Assembly (NCBI GenBank): GCA_947629455.1
Contig: CANRDT010000011.1
Span: forward strand, 1 to 63,826
Direction: 5' to 3'
Origin: an uncultured Ruminococcus sp.
GTDB lineage: Bacteria > Bacillota > Clostridia > Oscillospirales > Ruminococcaceae
Length of the DNA: 63,826 nt
Of the stretch, positions 43,515-52,589 are shown piece by piece. Under the pieces are notes generated by a model. The model made no database searches, was not told the origin of the DNA, and saw only the letters and a program-made list of their open reading frames with translations. A program made the position numbers and the translations under genes. Positions within the stretch are counted from its first letter, which is position 1. Every line of letters begins with the position of its first letter.

Positions 43515-44051
43515 TTACTTCTTACTTCTTACATCTAAAGTGATCTCTGTGGGGGTGATCTCCTCGCGGTAAATTTTCACAGCCTTGCCGCGGACGAGCA
43601 GGGCGGCAAGCACACATACCCACACGGCAGTGCAGAACATCTTTATATGTATGCCTGCAAAGAGCAGTTTGCATATGCGCAGCTCAAATTCCGCGCCGCA
43701 GATAAGTATGAACCAGAATCTGTAGCTAAGTATTTCCGATGCCAGAGCGTTGATGTATATTTTTCTTGAAAGCCGTCTGTTCTGACCAAGCCTGTATGCA
43801 AGCTCCTCACGCTTTTCAATGCTGTCCGCTCTTATTACCGATATGACCAGCCAGATAAATATCCACAGCCCGTAAAGCGCGGGTTCGATATAAAATACAA
43901 CTTCCCCCATTATCATAAAGAGTATTCCCATATCCATAAGCAGCGAGATAACGCCGCAGCCTGCGGCAGCCTCCAGCCAGAATGAAATATTCTTTACCAC
44001 ATATATTATTCTGCGCACATCAAATCTGCTGTTTTTACTGTTTTCTTTCAT
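43515..44051 (-). CDS. Membrane protein of unknown function
   Basis: 178 residues with four hydrophobic segments (about 20-40, 45-65, 110-130 and 138-160). I do not recognise the family; it is not an EcfT or EcfS by motif. The start at 44051 follows GGTGG closely; a longer frame overlaps ecfA1 and is unlikely. It lies 58 bp after ecfA1 on the same strand. Confidence 0.65.
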   Translation of the reverse strand: MKENSKNSRFDVRRIIYVVKNISFWLEAAAGCGVISLLMDMGILFMIMGEVVFYIEPALYGLWIFIWLVISVIRADSIEKREELAYRLGQNRRLSRKIYINALASEILSYRFWFILICGAEFELRICKLLFAGIHIKMFCTAVWVCVLAALLVRGKAVKIYREEITPTEITLDVRSKK

Positions 44052-44109
44052 AACACCACCTACGGGCATCTCTGCGGAATAAAAAAGACCGATAAAACGA
44101 CAAACGTTA

Positions 44110-44994
44110 TCATCTATCTTCCGCCTTGCCGCAGTCATTGCGACTTCCGAGCAGGTCTGCGACCGCACGGGCGCACTCCTCCTCCGTGATTATCTCGGGC
44201 GATATGTCATAGCCTGCCTTTTTGAGGGCATATGCCAACTCCGTCACCTGCGGCACATCCAGTCCCAGGTTTTTCATAGTTTCCACCTGAGAAAAGACTT
44301 TTCTCGGCGCGTTGTCCATAACTATCTCTCCGTCGTCCACCACGACTACTCTGTCCGCCTGCGCCGCCTCGTCCATATAATGCGTGATAAGCACGATAGT
44401 CACGCCGTTTTCGCGGTTGAGCCGCTTTATCGTCCGCATCACCTCATCTCTTCCGTGAGGATCGAGCATGGCGGTCGGTTCGTCGAGCAGTATACATTCC
44501 GGGCGCATGGCGAGTATTCCTGCAATGGCGACTCTCTGTTTCTGACCGCCCGACAGCTTGTGCGGAGCGTGCAGACGGTATTCGTACATACCCACCGTTT
44601 TCAGAGCCTCGTCCACCCGTCGGCGTATCTCTTTAGGTTCGACGCCCATATTTTCCAGTGCGAACGCCACGTCCTCCTCGACTATGGTCGCCACTATCTG
44701 GTTGTCGGGATTCTGGAACACCATTCCTGCTCTTTGTCTTATGTCGAGCAGGTTATTTTCATCTGCGGTATCCAGACCGTCCACCGTGACCCTGCCGCTT
44801 TCGGGGAGATTTATGGCGTTAAAGCATTTAGCGAGAGTGGATTTGCCCGAGCCGTTATGTCCAAGCACCGCCACAAACTCGCCTTTTCTTATATCCAGAT
44901 CGATACCCTTTAAAACCTCCGTTTTTACGGGAGGTTCTTCCATTTCGTTTATATAGGAAAAATTAAGATTTTCCGCATGTAAAAAAGTATTCAT
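44110..44994 (-). CDS. ecfA1: Energy-coupling factor transporter ATPase
   Basis: 294 residues. Walker [11 protein letters not shown]-loop [20 protein letters not shown] (typical of EcfA), signature [15 protein letters not shown] and Walker [13 protein letters not shown] are all present. It would power vitamin uptake with EcfA2, EcfT and a substrate component. In most Firmicutes ecfA1-ecfA2-ecfT are together near ribosomal genes; here ecfA2 and ecfT are not next to it. The start has only a weak AAGGA site. Confidence 0.9.
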   Translation of the reverse strand: MNTFLHAENLNFSYINEMEEPPVKTEVLKGIDLDIRKGEFVAVLGHNGSGKSTLAKCFNAINLPESGRVTVDGLDTADENNLLDIRQRAGMVFQNPDNQIVATIVEEDVAFALENMGVEPKEIRRRVDEALKTVGMYEYRLHAPHKLSGGQKQRVAIAGILAMRPECILLDEPTAMLDPHGRDEVMRTIKRLNRENGVTIVLITHYMDEAAQADRVVVVDDGEIVMDNAPRKVFSQVETMKNLGLDVPQVTELAYALKKAGYDISPEIITEEECARAVADLLGSRNDCGKAEDR

Positions 44995-45009
44995 TTCCTT
45001 ACAGCCGTA

Positions 45010-45231
45010 TTATTTGCTTTCTTTTTCTTTCTCTTTTTCTTTTTCCTCGTGTTTTTCTTTCAGATCGTCCAGCTTGTCTTTGCCCTTTTCGAGCAGATCT
45101 TCAGCCTTGTCCTTTACCTTTTCAAGATTTTCTTTTGAGGCAAGCTTTTTTGCTTTGTCCTTTACACTGTCGGGTATTTTGTCCTCCACCTTGTCGATAG
45201 TCTTTTTGATGTTTTTAAGATCGAATCCCAT
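45010..45231 (-). CDS. Short Lys/Glu-rich helical protein
   Basis: 73 residues, almost all charged: VEDKIPDSVKDKAKKLASKE then repeats of LEKVKDKAEDLLEKGKDKLD, ending EKEKEKEKESK. It predicts a long amphipathic helix or coiled coil with no membrane segment. GGAGG is ten bases before the ATG, so it is a real gene. Function is unknown. It ends 15 bp before ecfA1. Confidence 0.75.
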   Translation of the reverse strand: MGFDLKNIKKTIDKVEDKIPDSVKDKAKKLASKENLEKVKDKAEDLLEKGKDKLDDLKEKHEEKEKEKEKESK

Positions 45232-45358
45232 TTAAAATTACCTCCGTTTATATTTTTTGCGCAGATATTCCCGTTATGGGAATAAGAGCATATTTTTGTG
45301 TTATTTTCTCCGCCTGCGGATAAAATTGATTTGCGTGTATAACCTTGTCAATTGATCT

Positions 45359-46210
45359 TCAGCCCATGTTCTCTCCGTCGATACTGCGCTGCATATCGTT
45401 GATTATTGTATTTACCTCTTCGTCCGTGTAGGTATCGCCGTCCCAGATCTCGTGCGCCTTTACCGCCTGCCATACCAGCATAGACATTCCGTTAGAGAAC
45501 TTTTTGCCCATATCAGACGCTTTTTTCAGCAGCACCGTCATTCCGGGATTATATATCACATCAAACACCGCGTCTGCCGCCGCGATGACCTCGTCGGGAA
45601 CGGGGCAGGCGTTCGTTTTCGGGTACATTCCCACGGGGGTGGCGTTCATCAGCAGATCGTAATGCTGCGTACCGTCTATCTCGGTGTTAAGGACTATATC
45701 AACCCTCGCGTTATCTTTCATTTTCAGAATATCTTCCTTAGCCTTTACCGCAAGCGGCATATCGCTTTCAAGCACTGCGATAGTCAGATCGGCTCCTGCC
45801 AGAGCCGCCTCTATCGCCATCATTCTGCCCACTCCGCCGCAGCCGACAAGCAGCGTTTTCCCGTCAAGAGCCGCGCCCATTGCGCGTATTGACGCTATAA
45901 ATCCCACGCAGTCGGTGTTGTAGCCGATGCATACTCCGTCCCTGACGTCTACGCAGTTTACCGAGTCGTATCTTGCCGCGCTTTCGTCAAGCTTGTCGAT
46001 ATGGCTTATTATAGCTTTCTTGTGCGGTATAGTGATGTTGTAACCGTCGAGCGAACGCAGTTCCTCCGCCCTTTGCGAAAGCTCCTCGTCAGTCATTTCA
46101 ATGATACCGTACTCGAAACCGCGCCCTTTCAGATCAAACAGCCGTTTATGTATCGGCGGCGAAAGGGTATGCCCCAGCGAACCGCCGAGCAGTGCGAATT
46201 TTCTTGACAT
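45359..46210 (-). CDS. aroE: Shikimate dehydrogenase
   Basis: 283 residues. The N-terminal shikimate site LLGGSLGHTLSPPIHKRLF, the catalytic Lys in NITIPHKKAI and the NADP-binding VGCGGVGRMMAIEAA are present. It reduces dehydroshikimate in aromatic amino acid synthesis. GAGGAG about eleven bases upstream supports the ATG at 46210; the longer frame from 46252 has a basic, non-conserved head and overlaps the neighbour. Confidence 0.94.
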   Translation of the reverse strand: MSRKFALLGGSLGHTLSPPIHKRLFDLKGRGFEYGIIEMTDEELSQRAEELRSLDGYNITIPHKKAIISHIDKLDESAARYDSVNCVDVRDGVCIGYNTDCVGFIASIRAMGAALDGKTLLVGCGGVGRMMAIEAALAGADLTIAVLESDMPLAVKAKEDILKMKDNARVDIVLNTEIDGTQHYDLLMNATPVGMYPKTNACPVPDEVIAAADAVFDVIYNPGMTVLLKKASDMGKKFSNGMSMLVWQAVKAHEIWDGDTYTDEEVNTIINDMQRSIDGENMG

Positions 46211-46248
46211 ATATGATCTTCTCCTCTCGATGCGTCCGCGACGTCGTA

Positions 46249-46467
46249 TCACCTTTTGTCCGTCGGCGGCGCAATGCCGTATTTTTCATAGAATGCGTCG
46301 ATCTGTGAGTCGTTCTGCGCCAGCTGGGTATACAAAAGCTTTCTGCTCACCGGATCGTAAAAGCCTATCACTCTTTCTCCCGTGCAGATACTCGATTCCG
46401 TCCGTATCTGCATACCTTTACATTCCTCGGGTATGGGTACGGGGCGGTATTTTTTGAAAAATCCCAT
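46249..46467 (-). CDS. Small conserved-looking protein of unknown function
   Basis: 72 residues, soluble: FKKYRPVPIPEECKGMQIRT then CTGERVIGFYDPVSRKLLYT. GGGAG is ten bases before the ATG. It lies between nrdR and aroE, 22 bp after nrdR, in the same direction, and is probably co-transcribed. No motif is recognised. Confidence 0.6.
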   Translation of the reverse strand: MGFFKKYRPVPIPEECKGMQIRTESSICTGERVIGFYDPVSRKLLYTQLAQNDSQIDAFYEKYGIAPPTDKR

Positions 46468-46488
46468 ATGCGCACGCTCCCTGCCGCG

Positions 46489-46956
46489 TTACTTTTCAGC
46501 CTTGCGTCCGTTTTCGTCCGAAAGCTCGCTGATTATCTGAATGAACGAATCCACATCGTTAAAATCCTTATAGACCGAGGCGAATCTCACATAAGCCACC
46601 AGATCGAGCTTTTTAAGCCCCTGCAATACCTTGTCGCCTATCTCGCTCGTTGTGGTCTCCGTCTGCATGGCGTTTGCGTAGGTGTTTTCAATATCGTCCA
46701 CCAGCGCGTTGACGGCGTTTACTCCCACGGGACGTTTCTTTATTGCGGTTTGCAGACCGTTTATTATCTTCATACGGTCAAACGGCTCAAAGCTGCCGTC
46801 CTTTTTATATACCATTAGCAGCGGCTTTTCCACCACTTCATATGTAGTGAATCTTTTTCCGCAGTTTCCGCATTCACGGCGGCGGCGTTTTTTCTCGTCG
46901 CTCGGGCGTGAATCAATGACTTTCGTGTCTTCAAATCCGCAAAACGGACATTTCAT
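46489..46956 (-). CDS. nrdR: Transcriptional repressor NrdR
   Basis: 155 residues. The N-terminal zinc ribbon uses Cys3, Cys6, Cys29 and Cys32 (MKCPFCGFEDTKVIDSRP); the ATP-cone follows with KPLLMVYKKDGSFEPFDRMK. It senses ATP/dATP and represses ribonucleotide reductase genes. AGGAGA lies seven bases before the ATG at 46956. A perfect inverted repeat TATACTA-TGTT-TAGTATA (46982-46999) sits in the leader and could be an operator, although it does not match the NrdR box well. Confidence 0.95.
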   Translation of the reverse strand: MKCPFCGFEDTKVIDSRPSDEKKRRRRECGNCGKRFTTYEVVEKPLLMVYKKDGSFEPFDRMKIINGLQTAIKKRPVGVNAVNALVDDIENTYANAMQTETTTSEIGDKVLQGLKKLDLVAYVRFASVYKDFNDVDSFIQIISELSDENGRKAEK

Positions 46957-47118
46957 AATAAGTTCTCCTTTGCTGCCGACATATACTATGTTTAGTATAG
47001 GATAATTGGTTGGTTGGTCGAATGTTTCAGAGTTCTCACGCAGCGGTAAGTTGTTAAGAGCAAACTCCGTCATCGTATAGTATATCACATTTTCCCTGTG
47101 ATTGCAAGTGGTTTTGGC

Positions 47119-47225
47119 ACGGAAATCAATTTTTGATTTCCAGAAGTTAGAGCGCTGCGCTTTTAAGAGGTAAGAGGTCAGACAAGGATCGCCTGCGGCG
47201 CACATTTTAAAATATTATTTCGCTT
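47119..47225 (+). repeat. Family C intergenic repeat
   Basis: GGAAATCAATTTTTGATTTCC followed by AGAAGTTAGAGCGCTGCGC, a short heptamer run and CGCCTGCGGCGC. The following 47226-47510 is unique, AT-rich sequence upstream of the mazF-like gene; I looked for an antitoxin frame there and found none. Confidence 0.7.
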
Positions 47226-47525
47226 TGCAGACTTTTTTCTTGCTTCTTGTCTATAAAACTCTTGTTTTTGGAGATCAGTTTTGTATAAATTGATTTCAGC
47301 GGTTTTTGACATATTTTCCTCGATAAGCGTTTCGGATAAAGTACAAAAAACGTACATTCTGCAAAGGGGCAGTCAGCCGCAAACGGGCATATACTATAAA
47401 GGCAGCGATCTCCCCTGAAAAAATTTCCGCGCAGATGATTAAAACGCCTGCACGGGGCAAAAATACTAACAGAACGCGCAAACGAGCCGGCAGCGCGGTC
47501 GAATTTAAGAAAAGGAGTGTTCAGA

Positions 47526-47873
47526 TTGACAGTTCACAGGGGCGAGATATATTATGCGGATCTTAGTCCGGTAGTGGGTTCGGAGCAGGGAGGACTGCGC
47601 CCTGTCCTCATAGTACAGAACGACGTGGGCAACAGATATTCTCCCACGGTGATAGCGGCGGCGATCACCAGCCAAAGGGAAAAGGCAAGGCTGCCCACGC
47701 ACATAGAGGTCGGCGGCGGTCAGTGCGGACTTGCCCGCGATTCGATCGTACTTCTGGAGCAGATCCGTACATTAGACAAAAGACGTCTGAAGGAGCGAAT
47801 GGGCGAGCTTGACGAAGGCTCGATGAACGCGGTGGATTCGGCGCTGTCGATATCTTTCGGACTTCAGGGCTGA
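47526..47873 (+). CDS. MazF/NdoA-type endoribonuclease toxin
   Basis: 115 residues. The segments [29 protein letters not shown] and [16 protein letters not shown] are close to Bacillus NdoA (MazF), which cuts single-stranded mRNA at short motifs. The start is likely the TTG at 47526, nine bases after GGAG; the GTG at 47517 overlaps that site. In Bacilli the antitoxin precedes the toxin; no such gene is seen here. Its terminator follows directly. Confidence 0.9.
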   Translation: MTVHRGEIYYADLSPVVGSEQGGLRPVLIVQNDVGNRYSPTVIAAAITSQREKARLPTHIEVGGGQCGLARDSIVLLEQIRTLDKRRLKERMGELDEGSMNAVDSALSISFGLQG

Positions 47874-47882
47874 CATATAAAG

Positions 47883-47919
47883 AATATCGGACAGCTTGTT
47901 TTGCCGTCCGATATTTTTC
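47883..47919 (+). terminator. Terminator of the mazF-like gene
   Basis: AATATCGGAC and GTCCGATATT with a 13-base interior, then T-rich sequence. Confidence 0.85.
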
Positions 47920-47926
47920 TTTTTTA

Positions 47927-48499
47927 TCAGATATTAAATTCAACTCTGCCGTCTTCAAGACGATAGAGAGCGCCTATTACCTTTAGTCCGCAGTTTTCCT
48001 CGCTGCGTATTTCAAGACTGCTTTCGATGATACTCACGCTGCGGCGGACGTTCAGGCAGCAAGCCTTGTAGTCGTCCTTTTCGTCGCCGACCGCAAGCCT
48101 TATCTCGTCCGTAATGAATTTTATGTACCCCTCGGGATCGTGATTTACGGCTGCGTCCACCGCTCCGCAGTGATCGTGTCCGAGTACGACGACGAGCCGC
48201 ACTCCGAGATGTCCTGCGGCATATTCCACCGAGCCGAGCTGATGATCGTCCATAACGTTTCCTGCCACGCGTATCACGAACAGATCGCCTATTCCCGCGC
48301 TGAAAATGCTTTCGGGTATCACTCTCGAATCCGAACAGGTAACTATGACTGCATACGGTCTTTGCCCGTTGCGGTAAACGTCGAGCCTTTTTTCGGGGGA
48401 AATATCTCCCGTACCCGTCCGCGCCCCGAGATATGCGGCATTTCCTGCTTTCAGCTTTTCAAGAGCCGCGGCTGCATCAAGATTTTCAATATGCTCCAT
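47927..48499 (-). CDS. Beta-class carbonic anhydrase
   Basis: 190 residues. Zinc ligands and catalytic pair are visible: Cys55, Asp57 and Arg59 in TCSDSRV, His108 and Cys111 in GHDHCGAVD. It interconverts CO2 and bicarbonate in the cytosol, useful for bicarbonate-fed carboxylations (for example carbamoyl phosphate). It ends 13 bp after the SDR gene on the same strand. Confidence 0.93.
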   Translation of the reverse strand: MEHIENLDAAAALEKLKAGNAAYLGARTGTGDISPEKRLDVYRNGQRPYAVIVTCSDSRVIPESIFSAGIGDLFVIRVAGNVMDDHQLGSVEYAAGHLGVRLVVVLGHDHCGAVDAAVNHDPEGYIKFITDEIRLAVGDEKDDYKACCLNVRRSVSIIESSLEIRSEENCGLKVIGALYRLEDGRVEFNI

Positions 48500-48512
48500 A
48501 CAGCGCTCCTCC

Positions 48513-49256
48513 TCAGTACGGACTTTCCATACTTTCGGCTTTTTCCACCGCCTCTTTAAGCGTCATTCCGTAGAAGATACCGGCATTGAAAAATCTTCCC
48601 GATCTCTTATCATCGACAAATGCGCCGACGACTACTCCGGGGATCGCGCTTTCGGGAGCGTTAGGCGCGTGAGGTCCTCCGAGATCCGTTCTGCACCAAC
48701 CCGGGTCGGTAAGATTTATCATCACGTCGCTGCCCTCGAGCTTTGAGCCTATATCTATCGTCACCTTATCGAGAGCCGCCTTGCTTGCCGAATAGCCTGC
48801 CTGTTCGGGTTCGAGGCGTATTCCGCTTGTGGTGTTCACTATCCTGCCGAACCCGTTTTCGATCATTTTCGGGATAAAGTGGTAGCAGATCATCATAGGC
48901 GAAACGGTATTTATAAGAAAACTCTTTTCGTAGTCGCTGACGGGCGTTTTGCAGTACTCCGTCCTGTACGCCACCTGCATACCTGCGTTGTTGAGGATAA
49001 TATCCACCCTTACGCCCGAATCGTCAATACTTTCAAGCATTTTCTTTACCGAATCGGTATCGGTAAATTCGGCGGATACGCAAAGCGTTTTAACGCCGTG
49101 TTTTTCAAATTCCTTTGCCGCCGCCTGCGACGCCTCCATAGTCCTGCTCTGGACAATGATATTGCAGCCTTTTCTTGCAAGAAAATCCGCTGCCAGTCTG
49201 CCGATACCCCTTGCCGCGCCCGTTACGAGCGCCCATTTTCCGTTTACATCAACCAT
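48513..49256 (-). CDS. Short-chain dehydrogenase/reductase
   Basis: 247 residues. Cofactor motif VTGAARGIGRLAADFLA, structural NNAG and catalytic YSASKAALDK with a preceding Ser in NTTSGIR are all seen. The substrate is not clear; 3-oxoacyl-ACP reductase-like folds are the closest look. It is 13 bp upstream of the carbonic anhydrase gene, probably the same transcript. Confidence 0.88.
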   Translation of the reverse strand: MVDVNGKWALVTGAARGIGRLAADFLARKGCNIIVQSRTMEASQAAAKEFEKHGVKTLCVSAEFTDTDSVKKMLESIDDSGVRVDIILNNAGMQVAYRTEYCKTPVSDYEKSFLINTVSPMMICYHFIPKMIENGFGRIVNTTSGIRLEPEQAGYSASKAALDKVTIDIGSKLEGSDVMINLTDPGWCRTDLGGPHAPNAPESAIPGVVVGAFVDDKRSGRFFNAGIFYGMTLKEAVEKAESMESPY

Positions 49257-49375
49257 TTAAAAGATCTCCTTTTCAGCTTTTTGGGATATTGCGTATGGAA
49301 ATAAAAGTATAAAATACATTTGCGTATAGTATACCATTTTTTTAATATATTGTCAAGATAAATATTTGATATATT

Positions 49376-49560
49376 CACGGAAATCAATTCTTGATTTCCT
49401 AAGAAGTCAGAACGCGGCGCTTTTAAGAGGTAAGAGGTAAGACAAGGAGCGCCTGCGGCGCATATTTTAAAATATTATTCCGCGCAGTTTTGCAAGATCT
49501 TTGTTATATTTTCTGTCGAAGGCGGAGAATATACCACCCAAAACAGCTTTAGCTTTAATA
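49376..49560 (+). repeat. Family C intergenic repeat
   Basis: GGAAATCAATTCTTGATTTCC begins it, then GAACGCGGCGCTTTTAAGAG, GCGCCTGCGGCGC and a degraded copy of the TATATTCTCCGCC hairpin. The rest up to the C-protein gene is AT-rich and holds its promoter region; no consensus C-box was recognised. Confidence 0.65.
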
Positions 49561-49749
49561 AAGTTGAAAATTGATTTCCGTGTTGTTATATTTCGGGGGC
49601 TGTTCTAAAAATACATATCAAACAGCTATTGATCTCGGCTTTTTGCTTTTTTTGCGGCATTTTACGAAAATTTTGCAGGAAATTGTAACTTATTGTATGT
49701 AGACTTTTTGTATTAATTGATATAGAATAATGCTGCAAGGTGGTGGAAT

Positions 49750-49983
49750 ATGGATATTGTAAAGGTTTTTGGGACTAACGTTCGCAAGTACCGCCGCGAA
49801 ATGGGTATATCGCAGGAGAAGCTTGCGGAGCTGAGCGGACTGCACAGGACATATATAAGCGACATTGAGAGATTCAAGCGCAGCATTTCACTTGAAAATA
49901 TTCAGCGGCTTGCAAATTCTCTTGAAGTGGAGACCTACAAACTATTTCTTGAAACGGAGCAAAACGACAATGACAAAAATTGA
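49750..49983 (+). CDS. XRE-type controller (C protein) of a restriction-modification system
   Basis: 77 residues. A single helix-turn-helix REMGISQEKLAELSGLHRTY followed by ISDIERFKRSISLENIQRLA is typical of restriction-modification controller proteins. The gene overlaps the endonuclease gene by 14 bp, the usual C-R coupling, which delays endonuclease until the methylases act. GGTGG is seven bases before the ATG. Confidence 0.85.
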   Translation: MDIVKVFGTNVRKYRREMGISQEKLAELSGLHRTYISDIERFKRSISLENIQRLANSLEVETYKLFLETEQNDNDKN

Positions 49984-50569
49984 ATTGTTTGAAGAATTGG
50001 CTCAAATTGATGAAAATGGTTGCAGCCGTTGGGTTTCGGTTGATGAGTTCGTTGGAAAATACCAAGGACTTCAGCTGTTGAACGGAGCAGGTTGGTCGCG
50101 TGACGATGGAACATTCGGAAGAAAATACATCATTGAAAGGGATAGGTCACGGACTCCGGGTAACAAGGTAAACGCAATTAGAACAGTTGGATTTAACAAT
50201 GGCGAGTATTCACAACACATTCGTCCTGATATTAAGAAAGAAATATGCTCGCGACGTTGTGTTGTTCTTGGGACGTCCGATCCGGAATGCGATCACAAAA
50301 ATGGTCGTAAAAACGAGGATAGGGTAATGAAAAACGAAGACCAGAAGCTTTCCGATTTTCAGCCGTTAAGCAAACCTGCAAATGATGCTAAACGACAGTA
50401 TTGCAAGGAGTGCAAGAAGACCGGCATACGGTTTGACGCTAAAAAACTTGGCTACCCCATGTCATATTACAAAGGCGGTGCAATACATAATGGAAAAGAG
50501 GACGGCTGCGAAGGCTGCTATTGGTATGACCCTTTAGAGTTTAAGAGGCATTTGGAATTTAAACCTTAA
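49970..50569 (+). CDS. HNH restriction endonuclease, ICEA/NlaIII-like
   Basis: 199 residues. The C-terminal half holds CDHKNGRKNEDRV, LSDFQPLSKPANDAKRQYC, CKKTGIRFDAKKLGYPMSYY and GCEGCYWYDPLEF. This order (His in DHKNGR, Asn in PAND, then two Cys pairs) resembles the NlaIII/iceA1 endonuclease family, where the HNH/beta-beta-alpha-metal site cuts CATG. Whether the specificity is kept is unknown. It starts inside the C-protein gene and is AT-richer than the housekeeping genes, as expected of a transferred island. Confidence 0.8.
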   Translation: MTKIELFEELAQIDENGCSRWVSVDEFVGKYQGLQLLNGAGWSRDDGTFGRKYIIERDRSRTPGNKVNAIRTVGFNNGEYSQHIRPDIKKEICSRRCVVLGTSDPECDHKNGRKNEDRVMKNEDQKLSDFQPLSKPANDAKRQYCKECKKTGIRFDAKKLGYPMSYYKGGAIHNGKEDGCEGCYWYDPLEFKRHLEFKP

Positions 50570-50620
50570 ATGCAGCAACTGTATGTCCATGGCATAACAA
50601 AGTAAATATAGCTTGATAAC

Positions 50621-50650
50621 AAAAAGCCGCAGCAGTCGCTACGGCTTTTT
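50621..50650. terminator. Bidirectional terminator inside the restriction-modification island
   Basis: AAAAAGCCG and CGGCTTTTT, with AGC/GCT inside, form the stem. It separates the convergent endonuclease and methyltransferase genes and overlaps the last codons of the latter. Confidence 0.85.
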
Positions 50651-51427
50651 AAATACAAAAATATACTCATGCTTAAATATGTAAAAATCCGAGGAAAGAG
50701 CGCGGTATCGCCATATCCCCTGCTTATTTGCCTTGCCCTGCGTTTCACCGAAATTCTTGACAAGTATAGCTTTTAAGATAAATCCTCGCTCCAAAAACAA
50801 ATTCATACAGTGAAAACCTAAAGGAACGATCCGACTGTCGGCATACTTGTCGCCGATAACAACGGCGCAGTAACGCTGCCTTTCCAAGACCCTTGTGGTA
50901 TTATCTATCACTTCTGCGAACGAATGAAGAAAATCGTCCAGATCGGCTGCGTTCGACAAGTCGTTCGGATCATCGGAAAACTTTATAATATCCCAATAGG
51001 GCGGGTGCATTATCACAAATTGTACCTTTTCAGCTCCGGCAGTACGGAGCATTTTTTCTATATCTGTGCGTCGGCTGTTTCCTATAAACGCATACGCTTT
51101 GCAAACTTCATTTTTCTCCGTGGATATTCTCCTCGCGGCTTCCCGCGCAACATTGTCCTGTAACTCTATGCCGATTGAGTTCCTGCCCATGCGCTGCGCC
51201 TCGATCAAGGACGTTCCGCTTCCCATAAACGGGTCTAAAATCCAATCTCCTTTCTTGGTGTAACGTGTAAATAACTGGTGAGGGATTTGAGGAACAAAAT
51301 TGCCGTGATAATCTCCGTTATGCGCTCCCGAGTTATCTCGTTTATCAATGATCCAGAGCGAATCGGTAAAAATATCCGTATAATCCTTCCAACGGCTCAT
51401 ATCAATGTCATTATATTTTGACATCAT
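50639..51427 (-). CDS. DNA methyltransferase with HPPYW motif
   Basis: 262 residues. SAM motif I DPFMGSGTSLIEAQRMG comes first and the catalytic motif FVIMHPPYWDII later, so the order is not that of the usual beta class. The -PPYW form occurs in N4-cytosine and some N6-adenine enzymes; the base cannot be decided. It follows the D12-class gene with no gap; AAGGAG ends in that gene's stop. Translation may start at 51427 or 51424. It is the second modification enzyme of this island. Confidence 0.82.
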   Translation of the reverse strand: MMSKYNDIDMSRWKDYTDIFTDSLWIIDKRDNSGAHNGDYHGNFVPQIPHQLFTRYTKKGDWILDPFMGSGTSLIEAQRMGRNSIGIELQDNVAREAARRISTEKNEVCKAYAFIGNSRRTDIEKMLRTAGAEKVQFVIMHPPYWDIIKFSDDPNDLSNAADLDDFLHSFAEVIDNTTRVLERQRYCAVVIGDKYADSRIVPLGFHCMNLFLERGFILKAILVKNFGETQGKANKQGIWRYRALSSDFYIFKHEYIFVFKKP

Positions 51428-52426
51428 TTACTCCTTTACCAAGCAATGAATATATTCAGTGGTAGTATCCGCGGCAATTTGACGATTTTCGTCCTTGTCG
51501 GCTTTAAAACGGCGGTAATCACGGGTATAACAAGTATATTTCCCATACCTTGACATTATAGACTTTATTGTTTCGAGACTCATCAAGCCCTCATTGTTGT
51601 AGCTTAAAAATATGTATTTGAAATCAGCGTGAGCGATCAGATCGTCAAACACCCTGTCAACGGTTCTTTTAGAACAGTACGCGCTTTTCTGATCTTTATA
51701 ATCTCTCAGCCCTGTTTTGCCGTTTAAAATGGGGTTGTCGTATCTGGCAATAGTTTCGAGAACATGATAATTAGTGCAGTATTGCCGCGCATTATACGGC
51801 GGATCAAGATACAGAATATCACCGTGAATTTCTTTGATCAGAGTATTTATATCCTTATTGTATACCTTCCCTTTATTTCCCGGTATCACCGGAAGAAGCT
51901 CTAATTTAAAATCCTTCTGCGCCGATTTTTTGATGTGTTTTAAAAACGCTCCGTAAACCGACGCGGTATTGGCGTATTTGTCGATAGAGTTCACAAGGCT
52001 TGCAAGAAAGTAATAGTACACCGGATCGTCTATTTCCCTGCCGCGCATTTCTTCAAGCTTAGTCCTGATAGCGTCGCATTTCTTGCCGTTGCTGTCGGTG
52101 AAATAGTTGCGGTCACTGCCTGAGCCGGCGCAATAGTTGTTATATACAAACCCCTCTATTCCGTCCAAAGAATTGAGATATTCAAGCGGAGAACTGTCTG
52201 TCACGGGAACGTTTTCGATCAGATGTTTGTTCAGGACATAACTATAATACTGAATATCATTTGATATGACATCGTAACCCATTTCCTTATACGTCGAGCC
52301 GACGATACCCGTCCCTGCAAAAAGGTCGGCGAATATACGTCCCTCGCCGTTTGTATAGCCGGTCACGTTGCCTATTGTATCTTTTAAAAACTCTATAAGG
52401 GAGTATTTTGAGCCTATATAATTCAT
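51428..52426 (-). CDS. D12-class N6-adenine DNA methyltransferase
   Basis: 332 residues. MNYIGSKYSLIEFL is the D12-class N-terminus, FADLFAGTGIVGSTY is motif I and ILYLDPPYNARQY is the catalytic DPPY motif, in the order of the alpha class. It methylates adenine in the site cut by the partner endonuclease; M.NlaIII and its relatives are reported to be of this class, which fits the ICEA/NlaIII-like nuclease. AAGGTGA precedes the ATG at 52426; the longer frame from 52543 lacks a ribosome binding site. Confidence 0.9.
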   Translation of the reverse strand: MNYIGSKYSLIEFLKDTIGNVTGYTNGEGRIFADLFAGTGIVGSTYKEMGYDVISNDIQYYSYVLNKHLIENVPVTDSSPLEYLNSLDGIEGFVYNNYCAGSGSDRNYFTDSNGKKCDAIRTKLEEMRGREIDDPVYYYFLASLVNSIDKYANTASVYGAFLKHIKKSAQKDFKLELLPVIPGNKGKVYNKDINTLIKEIHGDILYLDPPYNARQYCTNYHVLETIARYDNPILNGKTGLRDYKDQKSAYCSKRTVDRVFDDLIAHADFKYIFLSYNNEGLMSLETIKSIMSRYGKYTCYTRDYRRFKADKDENRQIAADTTTEYIHCLVKE

Positions 52427-52589
52427 TGTATCACCTTGTCCTGAACCGCAATTACTTATATAGACATTATACCATATTTTAAGAGGGATTTCAAGATGGC
52501 GTTTTAAAATAATCTCCAGCCGATTGTCAAAATACATATCCACTTCCCGAAAGATATTAGCCCCTTTGGGATATTATACACCAAAAGCT

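Noticed and set aside
46982-46999. TATACTATGTTTAGTATA as an NrdR box
   Set aside because: It is a good palindrome in the nrdR leader but does not match the known NrdR consensus well, so I record it only as a possible operator within the nrdR entry.
47226-47510. Possible MazE-like antitoxin upstream of mazF
   Set aside because: Both strands were read; no frame with a ribosome binding site or antitoxin-like sequence was found.
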